Positions 17,555-24,661 of a stretch of 64,000 nt of DNA are shown piece after piece. Both the position numbers and the translations under genes were made by a program. The stretch covers positions 86,027-150,026 of the forward strand of contig JBCBFU010000001.1 in the NCBI GenBank assembly GCA_038527375.1. Reading direction: 5' to 3'. The notes beneath the pieces were generated by a model that was not told where the DNA came from, ran no database searches, and saw only the letters and a program-made list of their open reading frames with translations. The DNA is from Shimia_B sp038527375 (GTDB lineage Bacteria; Pseudomonadota; Alphaproteobacteria; Rhodobacterales; Rhodobacteraceae). Position 1 is the stretch's first letter; each line of letters opens with the position of its first letter.

Positions 17555-18979
17555 ATGGGATCACGTTTCGACTATTTCGTGGTGTTTGCAGAAATGCGGA
17601 CCGGGTCGAATTTCCTTGAGGCCAACATCAACATGTTCCCGGACCTCGAATGTCTGGGCGAGGTCTTTAATCCGCATTTCATCGCCTATCCCGACAAGGG
17701 CGAATTGTTCGGGTTCACCCAGCGCGAACGCGACGAGGACCCGATGGCGGTGATCGAAGCGGTCAAGCATCAGACAGGTGCGCTGGCGGGTTTTCGGTTT
17801 TTCCACGACCATCATGCCGCCGTGCTGGAACCCATGCTGGCAGACCCGAAATGCGCCAAGATCATCCTGACCCGCAATCCGGTGGAAAGCTATGTCAGTT
17901 GGAAAATCGCGCAGGAAACCGGGCAGTGGAAGCTGACCAACGCGACCAACCAAAAGGCCGCGCAGGCCCAGTTTGACCGCAACGAGTTCGAGCAGCATCT
18001 GGGCGCGCTGCAGGCGTTTCAGATCCAGCTTTTGAATGCGTTGCAGAAATCCGGCCAGACAGCGTTCTACGTCGCTTACGAGGATTTGCAGGACGTCGAG
18101 ATCATGAATGGTCTGGCGGCATATCTCGGATCGGGCACCAAGTTGGACAGCCTCAACAAGAAGCTGAAAAAGCAAAATCCCGCGCCCATGTCCGAGAAGG
18201 TGGCGAATTACGATGACATGGCGGCGTCACTGGCTGACCTCGACCGGTTCGATCTGACGCGCACGCCCAATTTCGAACCCCGACGCGGGCCGGTGGTGCC
18301 AACCTATATCGCGGCGGCCAAGGCGCCTTTGTTGTTTGCGCCGATGAAGGCCGGACCCGAGGCCGAGATCGCCGCGTGGATGGCACAGTTGGACGGCGTG
18401 GCGCCCGCGGACTTGACGCGGAACTTCAACCAGAAACAGCTGCGGCAGTGGAAACGCGCGCGCGCCCCGCACCGGTCCTTTACGGTGCTGCGCCACCCGG
18501 TTGCGCGCGCCTACCGCGCGTTTCAGGACAAGATCGTCGGCACTGGCAAGGGCAGCTTCCTGGAGATCCGAAAGACCCTGATGCGAGTCTACAATGTCTC
18601 GCTTGAGGCCGATGGGCCGGGCGCGGATTGGACGGCAGACCGGCAGCGGGCGGCGTTCCTCGAATACCTGGCTTTCGTCAAGATGAACCTGTCGGGGCAA
18701 ACCGCGGTGCGGGTCGACGGGACATGGGCCACGCAGGCGCAATCCCTGCAAGGGTTCGCCGATTTCGCCGTGCCCGACATGGTCCTGCGCGAGGATACGC
18801 TGGACCGTGACTTGGGGCTTTTGTGCGCGATGGTTGGGCTGGAGGCGCCGGCATGGCAGGCGCCCGAGGATGCGGATCAGATCAGCCTTGCAGACATCTA
18901 CGACGCAGAGGTCGAGGCCGCCGTCGCGGATGTCTACCAGCGGGACTACATGACGTTCGGTTTCGGGACCTGGGCCTAG
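17555..18979 (+). CDS. Sulfotransferase with a second, degenerate sulfotransferase-like half
   Basis: 474 residues. The N-terminal half is a PAPS-dependent sulfotransferase of the NodH/Stf0 kind: 5'-phosphosulfate loop FAEMRTGSNFLEANIN (R15-N19) and 3'-phosphate motif IILTRNPVESYVSWKIA. The C-terminal half has FTVLRHPVARAYRAFQDKIV at ~306-325, which matches the 3'-phosphate motif of carbohydrate sulfotransferases. The phosphosulfate loop expected before it is replaced by LLFAPMKAGPEAEIAAWM, so this half is probably not catalytic by itself. Last gene of the polysaccharide run; likely sulfates the product. Confidence 0.75.
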   Translation: MGSRFDYFVVFAEMRTGSNFLEANINMFPDLECLGEVFNPHFIAYPDKGELFGFTQRERDEDPMAVIEAVKHQTGALAGFRFFHDHHAAVLEPMLADPKCAKIILTRNPVESYVSWKIAQETGQWKLTNATNQKAAQAQFDRNEFEQHLGALQAFQIQLLNALQKSGQTAFYVAYEDLQDVEIMNGLAAYLGSGTKLDSLNKKLKKQNPAPMSEKVANYDDMAASLADLDRFDLTRTPNFEPRRGPVVPTYIAAAKAPLLFAPMKAGPEAEIAAWMAQLDGVAPADLTRNFNQKQLRQWKRARAPHRSFTVLRHPVARAYRAFQDKIVGTGKGSFLEIRKTLMRVYNVSLEADGPGADWTADRQRAAFLEYLAFVKMNLSGQTAVRVDGTWATQAQSLQGFADFAVPDMVLREDTLDRDLGLLCAMVGLEAPAWQAPEDADQISLADIYDAEVEAAVADVYQRDYMTFGFGTWA

Positions 18980-19008
18980 GCTAGGCTGCGCGCCTAAGGG
19001 GCGTTGGT

Positions 19009-19476
19009 TCAGGCGACTGCAGAACTTGCCGGCATCTCGGTCAGGACCGCATGCAAGGACGCGGGTTTGGAGTTTGACCGCAGCTTGGCACAGATCGTGG
19101 GGTTGCGCAGCGTGCGCGACACGGCCGCCAGCGCCTTGAGGTGATCCACCCCCGCCGCCGTCGGCGCAAAAAGCGCAAAGATCAGGTCGACGGGCTGGCG
19201 ATCCACCGCGTCGAAATCGACGGGTTTCTCCAGCCGCATAAAGCAGCCAACCACATGGTCGACCTCGTCCAGGCGCGCATGGGGCAGGGCCACGCCGTTG
19301 CCCACCGCCGTCGGACCCAGTGTTTCGCGCTCCAGCAGGGCAGCCACGGCTTTGGCCGGATCAAGCCCGTAGATATCCGCGGACATGTCGGCCAGCGTGT
19401 GCAACAGGCGTTTCTTCGACGATGCGGAGGTCACGACTTTCACGGCCTCCGGCTGAAGAATCTGGATCAAATCCAT
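19009..19476 (-). CDS. ptsN: Nitrogen PTS EIIA component
   Basis: Phosphocarrier protein of the regulatory PTS-Ntr, influencing potassium, nitrogen and envelope homeostasis. 155 residues; the phosphorylated histidine is H66 in GNGVALPHARLDEV. It lies 48 bases downstream of hpf on the same strand, the usual alphaproteobacterial neighbour order. Confidence 0.93.
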   Translation of the reverse strand: MDLIQILQPEAVKVVTSASSKKRLLHTLADMSADIYGLDPAKAVAALLERETLGPTAVGNGVALPHARLDEVDHVVGCFMRLEKPVDFDAVDRQPVDLIFALFAPTAAGVDHLKALAAVSRTLRNPTICAKLRSNSKPASLHAVLTEMPASSAVA

Positions 19477-19524
19477 TATCTGCGGTCTCTGCTCTGCGCC
19501 CGCGGGGAACGCGGAGCGTGGGGT

Positions 19525-20100
19525 TTACCCGGAATTGGACGGGTCGATCCAGCCAATGTTGCCGTCTTCGCGGCGGTACACGACATTGGTCCGACCCAGT
19601 TTCTCGTTCGTAAAGACCAAGACCGGTGAGCCCGCCAACTCCATCTGCATAACAGCTTCTCCTACCGAGAGAGAGGGGATTTGCGTCTCCATCTCGGCAA
19701 CGATCACAGGTTGCAGGGTATCAGGTTCGGTCTCGGTGTCTTCGTCCGTTGCGGCGAGGATATACGAGGAGCCGCCCATAAGTTCAACTGGGTCCGCGCG
19801 TTCCCGGTGGTGATCTTTCAACCGGCGCTTGTAACGGCGTAATTGTTTCTCCATTTTCTCGGTTGCGGCGTCAAAAGCAGCATAAATTTCAACGGCATGG
19901 CCTTTGGCCGTCGCGTTTAGACCGGTGGAGAGATGCACGCTCGCCTCGCAGACATGTTCATGCGCCGATTTCGAGAAAATCACCTGAGCGTCGGTCGGTC
20001 GTTCTGCGTATTTCTCCACCACGGCGCCAAGTGAGTCTTGGACATGTTGCTGGAGGGCTGCCCCGATATCGATTTGCTTGCCGGTGATTTGATAGCGCAT
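19525..20100 (-). CDS. hpf: Long-form ribosome hibernation promoting factor
   Basis: 191 residues. The N-terminal HPF/YfiA ribosome-binding domain begins MRYQITGKQIDIGAALQQHV. A conserved C-terminal dimerisation domain ends LVFTNEKLGRTNVVYRREDG, so this is the long type that joins 70S ribosomes into 100S dimers. The ATG at 20100 is preceded by AGGAG 6 bases upstream; the ORF extension to 20145 is not needed. Upstream of it lies a repeat tract instead of rpoN. Confidence 0.94.
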   Translation of the reverse strand: MRYQITGKQIDIGAALQQHVQDSLGAVVEKYAERPTDAQVIFSKSAHEHVCEASVHLSTGLNATAKGHAVEIYAAFDAATEKMEKQLRRYKRRLKDHHRERADPVELMGGSSYILAATDEDTETEPDTLQPVIVAEMETQIPSLSVGEAVMQMELAGSPVLVFTNEKLGRTNVVYRREDGNIGWIDPSNSG

Positions 20101-20290
20101 GAAAACTCCTGTCTTGTTGTCGCGCGCAATCCGTCGTGGGTCCATCCGGGACCCAAGATCGTCATGCGCTGGCGGAGACTATGGCACCGGGTAGACCCCC
20201 TAACCGCAATGCGGGCCATGTGACCCGCAGCATGCGTCGGAATGGTTTACAAAGTGTCATCCCTTACAATGTGGGGAGTGTGACCCACCT

Positions 20291-20350
20291 GAGTCAATGG
20301 TTGGGTCAATGCCCGGGTCAATCACTGGGTCAATACTCGGGTCGATGCCA
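20291..20350. repeat. Five tandem 12-bp units
   Basis: Units GGGTCAATnnnn start at 20291, 20303, 20315, 20327 and 20339. The first reads GAGTCAAT and the last GGGTCGAT; the other three cores are identical. The tract fills part of the 292-base spacer between lptB and hpf. The rest of that spacer shows no gene. A short minus-strand ORF across the repeats would read (IDPx)n but is out of frame with lptB and has no supporting start. Confidence 0.8.
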
Positions 20351-20392
20351 CGCCGGTCAAAGCCGCAGGCAGGCCACCGATCAGGCCCGCGA

Positions 20393-21151
20393 TCAGGTGA
20401 AGCGGAAATTGTTGCCCAGATAGACGCGTCGAACGTTTTCATCCTCGACGATCTCGCGGGTTGTGCCCGACCGAAGGACCTGCCCGTCATGCAGGATGTA
20501 GGCACGGTCCACGATGCCCAGCGTCTCTTGCACGTTGTGATCAGTGATCAGAACACCCAGCCCGCGCGCCTTGAGGTCGCTCACCAGGCTCCGGATGTCC
20601 CCCACGGCAATCGGGTCCACACCCGCAAAGGGTTCGTCCAACAGCAGGTATTTTGGATTGGCCGCCAAACAGCGGGCGATTTCCACCCGCCGCCGTTCGC
20701 CACCCGAGAGCGCCAGCGCGGGCGCGCGACGCAGGTGTTCGATGGTGAACTCCGACAGCAGCGCATCGAGCCGTTCGACCCGCCGTTTGCGGTTTGGCTC
20801 GGCAATTTCGAGGATAGACAGGATGTTGTCCTCGACCGTCATGCCCCGGAAAATCGACATCTCCTGCGGCAGATAACCGATCCCCAACTTGGCCCGGCGA
20901 TACATGGGCAGGCCGGTGACGTCGCGCCCGTCGACGCTGACCCGTCCGGCATCGGCGTCCACAAGACCCGCGATCGAATAAAAGCAGGTGGTCTTGCCGG
21001 ACCCATTCGGACCCAGCAGTGCCACAACCTCGCCGCGCGCAAGTTCGAGGCTCACATCCCGGATCACCAGACGCTTCTTGTACGCCTTGCGCAAACGGTC
21101 AACGCGCAGCCCGCCGTCGCCGGGGGTGGTGGTGAGCTCAGGGGCGGCCAT
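20393..21151 (-). CDS. lptB: LPS export ABC transporter ATP-binding protein
   Basis: Cytoplasmic ATPase of the LptB2FGC complex that extracts LPS from the inner membrane and drives it across the periplasm. 252 residues. Walker A is LLGPNGSGKTT, the signature is ALSGGERRRVEIAR, and Walker B is LLLDEPFAGVDP. The ATG overlaps the lptA stop by one base (TAATG). Confidence 0.96.
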   Translation of the reverse strand: MAAPELTTTPGDGGLRVDRLRKAYKKRLVIRDVSLELARGEVVALLGPNGSGKTTCFYSIAGLVDADAGRVSVDGRDVTGLPMYRRAKLGIGYLPQEMSIFRGMTVEDNILSILEIAEPNRKRRVERLDALLSEFTIEHLRRAPALALSGGERRRVEIARCLAANPKYLLLDEPFAGVDPIAVGDIRSLVSDLKARGLGVLITDHNVQETLGIVDRAYILHDGQVLRSGTTREIVEDENVRRVYLGNNFRFT

Positions 21152-21624
21152 TATTCCGAGTTCGGCTGCAACACAGTGCGCACCCGCCCTTCAAGAAGGG
21201 CGGTGCCATCATCCATGTTCACGCGCATACGCTCTGCCGACACCGCACTTTGCCCTTGGCTGAGAAGGACGTCGCCGGACAACAGCATCGTGTCTTCGTC
21301 CAGATTGTAGGTCGCCGATGCGGCCTCGACCTCCTCCTCCGGGGTGACGACGGTGACGCCGCCCGTGGCCTCGAACCGGGATACCCCGCCATCCTGCGTG
21401 TAGATGATCAGTATACGCTGCGCAGCCATACGCATGTCGCCCTGACCCACGACAACGTTGCCGGTCAGGGTCGCGATGCCATCGTCCTGATTGATCGACA
21501 TGGAATCGGCAGCGATCTCGACAGGTTGATCCGCCGTGTTGTCTAGCCCGGCAAACGCGACCTGAAGACCTTGGGCCGCGGCGGTGACAGGCAAAAGGGC
21601 CAGAACCAGAAAAACGCGCAACAT
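21151..21624 (-). CDS. lptA: Periplasmic LPS-bridge protein LptA
   Basis: 157 residues with signal peptide MLRVFLVLALLPVTAAAQG and an OstA-like beta-jellyroll domain (IAADSMSINQDDGIATLTGN, VVVGQGDMRMAAQRI). It forms the periplasmic bridge between LptC and LptD. I prefer the ATG at 21624 with GAGGGG upstream over a TTG at 21645 that overlaps the lptC stop. Confidence 0.92.
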   Translation of the reverse strand: MLRVFLVLALLPVTAAAQGLQVAFAGLDNTADQPVEIAADSMSINQDDGIATLTGNVVVGQGDMRMAAQRILIIYTQDGGVSRFEATGGVTVVTPEEEVEAASATYNLDEDTMLLSGDVLLSQGQSAVSAERMRVNMDDGTALLEGRVRTVLQPNSE

Positions 21625-21641
21625 GTCAAAGCCCCTCAAAC

Positions 21642-22244
21642 TCAATCACCTTCGTATAACAAGGACACGCCGCCCTTGAAAACAATGGTTTGTCCCGCGT
21701 CCGTATCCGCGCGTGAGATCACCATTTGCCCCGCGTTCATGACACCCAACGGCCCTGTCCCCCGCAGCGGACCGAGTGTTTCGACATAGGTCTCGTCCAG
21801 CCGCGCGGTCACGCCGTCGGTTTCAAAGAGATATCCGTCAGAGGTGCTGATCATTGTGCCACCCGTAAGGGTCGCCCGTTCCGCGCCGGTATCGATATCG
21901 CCGAATTGGGCGCGCATGGTTGTGCTGGGCCCGTCTTTCGCATCCAGCCGCGCCTCGAGGTTGTCGATCAACAGGCGGCTGTCGTTGTCGGGGTCGGCCC
22001 GCGCGGCGGCGGCAACGATTGCGATCGCGTCCCCGCTTTCGGTCAGGGAGTTGAAATAGGGGTTTGAGATACGCTGTTCGCGGGCGATCTCCTCCACGTT
22101 CAATTCCGCATAGGGAATGGATTGCGTCGGATCGATTTCACCGGAAAAGAAGAACAGCGTCGACAACAGACCCACAGCCGCAAGGGGCAGCACGACTTTG
22201 CAGGCAGCCACGAACCGGGAATAGCTGTCTGCGCGAACCGCCAT
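21642..22244 (-). CDS. lptC: LPS export protein LptC
   Basis: 200 residues. A single N-terminal membrane anchor (VVLPLAAVGLLSTLFFFSG) is followed by a periplasmic LptC domain with ISNPYFNSLTESGDAIAI and the C-terminal GQTIVFKGGVSLLY. It hands LPS from the LptBFG pump to LptA. The ATG overlaps the kdsD stop (TGATG); a GTG one codon upstream is also possible. Confidence 0.9.
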   Translation of the reverse strand: MAVRADSYSRFVAACKVVLPLAAVGLLSTLFFFSGEIDPTQSIPYAELNVEEIAREQRISNPYFNSLTESGDAIAIVAAAARADPDNDSRLLIDNLEARLDAKDGPSTTMRAQFGDIDTGAERATLTGGTMISTSDGYLFETDGVTARLDETYVETLGPLRGTGPLGVMNAGQMVISRADTDAGQTIVFKGGVSLLYEGD

Positions 22245-23218
22245 CACCCCAACCCGACGCGCAGGCAGTCATGGATGTGGATCAACCCAACCGGCGTGTC
22301 CGCCTCGGTCACGAACAGGCAGGTGATCTTGAGGTCGTTCATCAACGCCACGGCCTCTTCGGCCAGAGCATCGGGGCGGATGGTCTTGGGGCCACGGGTC
22401 ATCACCGCGCCCGCGGTCATGCCCAACAGCCCGTCCATGTTCCGGCGCAAGTCACCATCAGTGATGATCCCGGCCAGCGTGCCGTCGGGGTCCTGCACAC
22501 CCACGACGCCAAATCCCTTTTGGCTGATCGTCAGAAGGGCATCGCCCATGGGTGTCTTGTGATCGGCCAACGGCATCGCATCGCCCGAATGCATCAGGTC
22601 GGCGACCCTCGCCAATTGCGCGCCCAGCTTTCCGCCCGGGTGGAATTCGCGGAAATGCGCAGGCGTAAATTTGCGGTGTTCCATCAAGGCGACGGCCAGC
22701 GCATCGCCCAACGCAAGCGTCATGGTGGTCGATGTCGTGGGGACCACGCCCGTTCCGCAGGCTTCCTCGACCACGGGCAGAATCAGCGCGACATCAGCCT
22801 GTCGGCACAGGCTGGAGTCCGGGCGCGACGCCACACCGATAAGCGGGATCTTGAAGCGGCGGGTGTAGGCGATCAGATCGGCAAGCTCCGGCGTCTCACC
22901 CGAATTGGACAGGACCAGAACCACGTCCCCTTGCGCCATCATCCCGAGGTCGCCGTGCGACGCTTCGGCCGGGTGTACGAACTGTGCAGGCGTCCCGGTA
23001 GAGGCCAGCGTCGCCGCGATCTTTCGCGCGATATGGCCGGACTTCCCCATGCCCGAGACCACGACGCGGCCCTTGGCCGTCAAAAGCAGCTCGATGGCCT
23101 GCACAAGGCTTTCGTTCAGCGAATTGGCCAGCGTGCCCAGTGCCGCGCTTTCGATGCGGATCACGCGGCGCGCGGTTTCAAGGAAGTCATCGCCGGTCAT
23201 GGGCACATCATCACGCAT
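22244..23218 (-). CDS. kdsD: Arabinose-5-phosphate isomerase
   Basis: Converts ribulose-5-phosphate to arabinose-5-phosphate, the first step toward Kdo. 324 residues: a SIS isomerase domain (VVVSGMGKSGHIARKIAATL, then VLVLSNSGETPEL) followed by a tandem CBS pair (VADLMHSGDAMPL; AVMTRGPKTIRPDALAEEAV). The ATG at 23218 overlaps the end of the RNase D gene; the ORF runs further upstream but only into that gene. Together with kdsB at 10.6 kb this supplies Kdo for LPS or capsule. Confidence 0.93.
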   Translation of the reverse strand: MRDDVPMTGDDFLETARRVIRIESAALGTLANSLNESLVQAIELLLTAKGRVVVSGMGKSGHIARKIAATLASTGTPAQFVHPAEASHGDLGMMAQGDVVLVLSNSGETPELADLIAYTRRFKIPLIGVASRPDSSLCRQADVALILPVVEEACGTGVVPTTSTTMTLALGDALAVALMEHRKFTPAHFREFHPGGKLGAQLARVADLMHSGDAMPLADHKTPMGDALLTISQKGFGVVGVQDPDGTLAGIITDGDLRRNMDGLLGMTAGAVMTRGPKTIRPDALAEEAVALMNDLKITCLFVTEADTPVGLIHIHDCLRVGLG

Positions 23219-23825
23219 GGGCAAAGATATCGGTATCGGGCCACCCGGCGAGGTCCAGCTTGGCCCGGGTCGGAAGGAAGTCGAAACAGGCTTGCGCAAG
23301 CTCGGTCCGGCCTTCGCGTGCGAGACGTTCATCCAGAACCTCGCGCAGGCGATGCAGGTAGAGCACGTCAGACGCCGCATAGTCTTGCTGCGCCTGAGTC
23401 AGCGTTGCTGCACCCCAATCCGATGACTGCTGCTGTTTCGAGATGTCGACGTCGATCAGTTCCGAGGTCAGCGCCTTGAGCCCGTGGCGGTCCGTGTAGG
23501 TGCGGATCAGGCGGCTGGCGATCTTGGTGCAATACACGGGCGCGGCCAAGGCGCCAAAGGCGTGGTACATCGCGGCAATGTCGAAGCGCCCGAAGTGAAA
23601 GAGTTTCAACACCGTGGGGTCACGCAACATTCGCGCGAGGTTCGGCGCCTCTGTCTGGCCCTTGCTGATCTGGACAAGGTGGGCGTTTCCATCGCCGCCC
23701 GACATCTGGACCAGACACAGGCGGTCGCGATGCGGGTTCAGCCCCATCGTTTCGCAATCAATGGCGACAATCGGACCGAGGTCGAGATCGTCGGGCAGAT
23801 CGTTTTGATAGAGCGTTGTGGACAT
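23211..23825 (-). CDS. RNase D-like 3'-5' exonuclease, HRDC domain absent
   Basis: 204 residues holding only the DEDD exonuclease domain. ExoI VAIDCETMGLNPHRDRLCLV, ExoII FHFGRFDIAAM and ExoIII YAASDVLYL (the DEDDy type) are all present, so it should be active. E. coli RNase D is about 375 residues with HRDC domains, which are missing here, as in other short alphaproteobacterial members. It overlaps the kdsD start by 8 bases. Confidence 0.88.
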   Translation of the reverse strand: MSTTLYQNDLPDDLDLGPIVAIDCETMGLNPHRDRLCLVQMSGGDGNAHLVQISKGQTEAPNLARMLRDPTVLKLFHFGRFDIAAMYHAFGALAAPVYCTKIASRLIRTYTDRHGLKALTSELIDVDISKQQQSSDWGAATLTQAQQDYAASDVLYLHRLREVLDERLAREGRTELAQACFDFLPTRAKLDLAGWPDTDIFAHA

Positions 23826-23914
23826 GGCTGCCTCTTATCTAGGGTGCCGCGGGCTTGCCGTTAAGGGTGGCCTGAGTCAACCTCCGCGCACGGTCAGCCC
23901 CGAAAGGACACAGA

Positions 23915-24349
23915 TTGGTCTCAGCCCCCACAGACGCCCTTATCACGGATATCCTTACCGGAACCAAAACCGTGGCCTGCCTCGGGGCCTCTGTGAACCC
24001 CGCCCGTGCGTCCTATGGCGTGATGGCATTCCTACAGGGCAAGGGCATGCGCGTGATCCCGGTCAACCCCGCCTACGCAGGCCAGACCATGCTGGGGGAG
24101 GGTGTCGTGGATAGCCTTGCGGCATGTCCGGTCGCAATCGACATGGTGGATGTCTTTCGCAGAGCCGATGCCATGCCCGATGTCGTCGACGAGGTTTTAG
24201 GCCTGACCGACAGGCCCCGCGTGCTGTGGACACAGCTTGATGTGGTCCATGACACAGCCGCCCAGCGTGCCCGTGCCGCTGGTCTTACGGTTGTTCAGGA
24301 TCGCTGCCCCAAGATTGAATGGGCGCGGTTGGGGCTTGCCCGGCTCTAA
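23915..24349 (+). CDS. CoA-binding protein (YccU type)
   Basis: 144 residues forming a single CoA-binding Rossmann domain: TVACLGASVNPARASYGVM, VIPVNPAYAGQTMLGEGVVD, IDMVDVFRRADAMPDVVDE, and a C-terminal QDRCPKIEW with the conserved cysteine. The start is a TTG with GAAAGGA upstream. Members bind CoA but their role is not established. It is divergent from the RNase D-kdsD-lpt run. Confidence 0.87.
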   Translation: MVSAPTDALITDILTGTKTVACLGASVNPARASYGVMAFLQGKGMRVIPVNPAYAGQTMLGEGVVDSLAACPVAIDMVDVFRRADAMPDVVDEVLGLTDRPRVLWTQLDVVHDTAAQRARAAGLTVVQDRCPKIEWARLGLARL

Positions 24350-24453
24350 CGGGTCAGGCCCTGCAGCAATCGGCGTAAGCGGGACCGCAGGCCATAGGGC
24401 GACGGTTCCAACAGGCAGGACAAAACAAATCTCTCTGGATCAAGCGGTGTCAT
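24346..24453 (-). CDS. Possible 35-residue basic protein
   Basis: An ORF starting MTPLDPERFVLSCLLEP and ending in RLRRLLQGLTR, with a G-rich stretch before the ATG. It overlaps the CoA-binding gene stop by 4 bases. No family is recognised, and it may be chance. The rest of the 312-base spacer 24350-24661 shows no other gene. Confidence 0.2.
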   Translation of the reverse strand: MTPLDPERFVLSCLLEPSPYGLRSRLRRLLQGLTR

Positions 24454-24661
24454 GGGGCCCCCCGGCACAAGTCTTCGGCCAGCCATAGGGCCCTTTTGCT
24501 GCTGTTTTGTGACAGTGCCGCGCGGTTGTCTGGAGGGGCACCGCGCCCGCGGGCCAGTACTCTGAGCGGATTTTCTCCAATGTCTAAATACACTGCCATT
24601 TCCGCGCCACTTTTCTGGTCTTGATAAGTAAAACAGCGTGGCCCGAATTGCGGAGACGGAC

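Noticed and set aside
20257..20505. Minus-strand ORF with repeating IDPx across the 12-bp repeats, possible repeat protein or lptB extension.
   Set aside because: It is out of frame with lptB, overlaps its 3' end, has no ribosome-binding site, and its repeats follow simply from the 12-base period.
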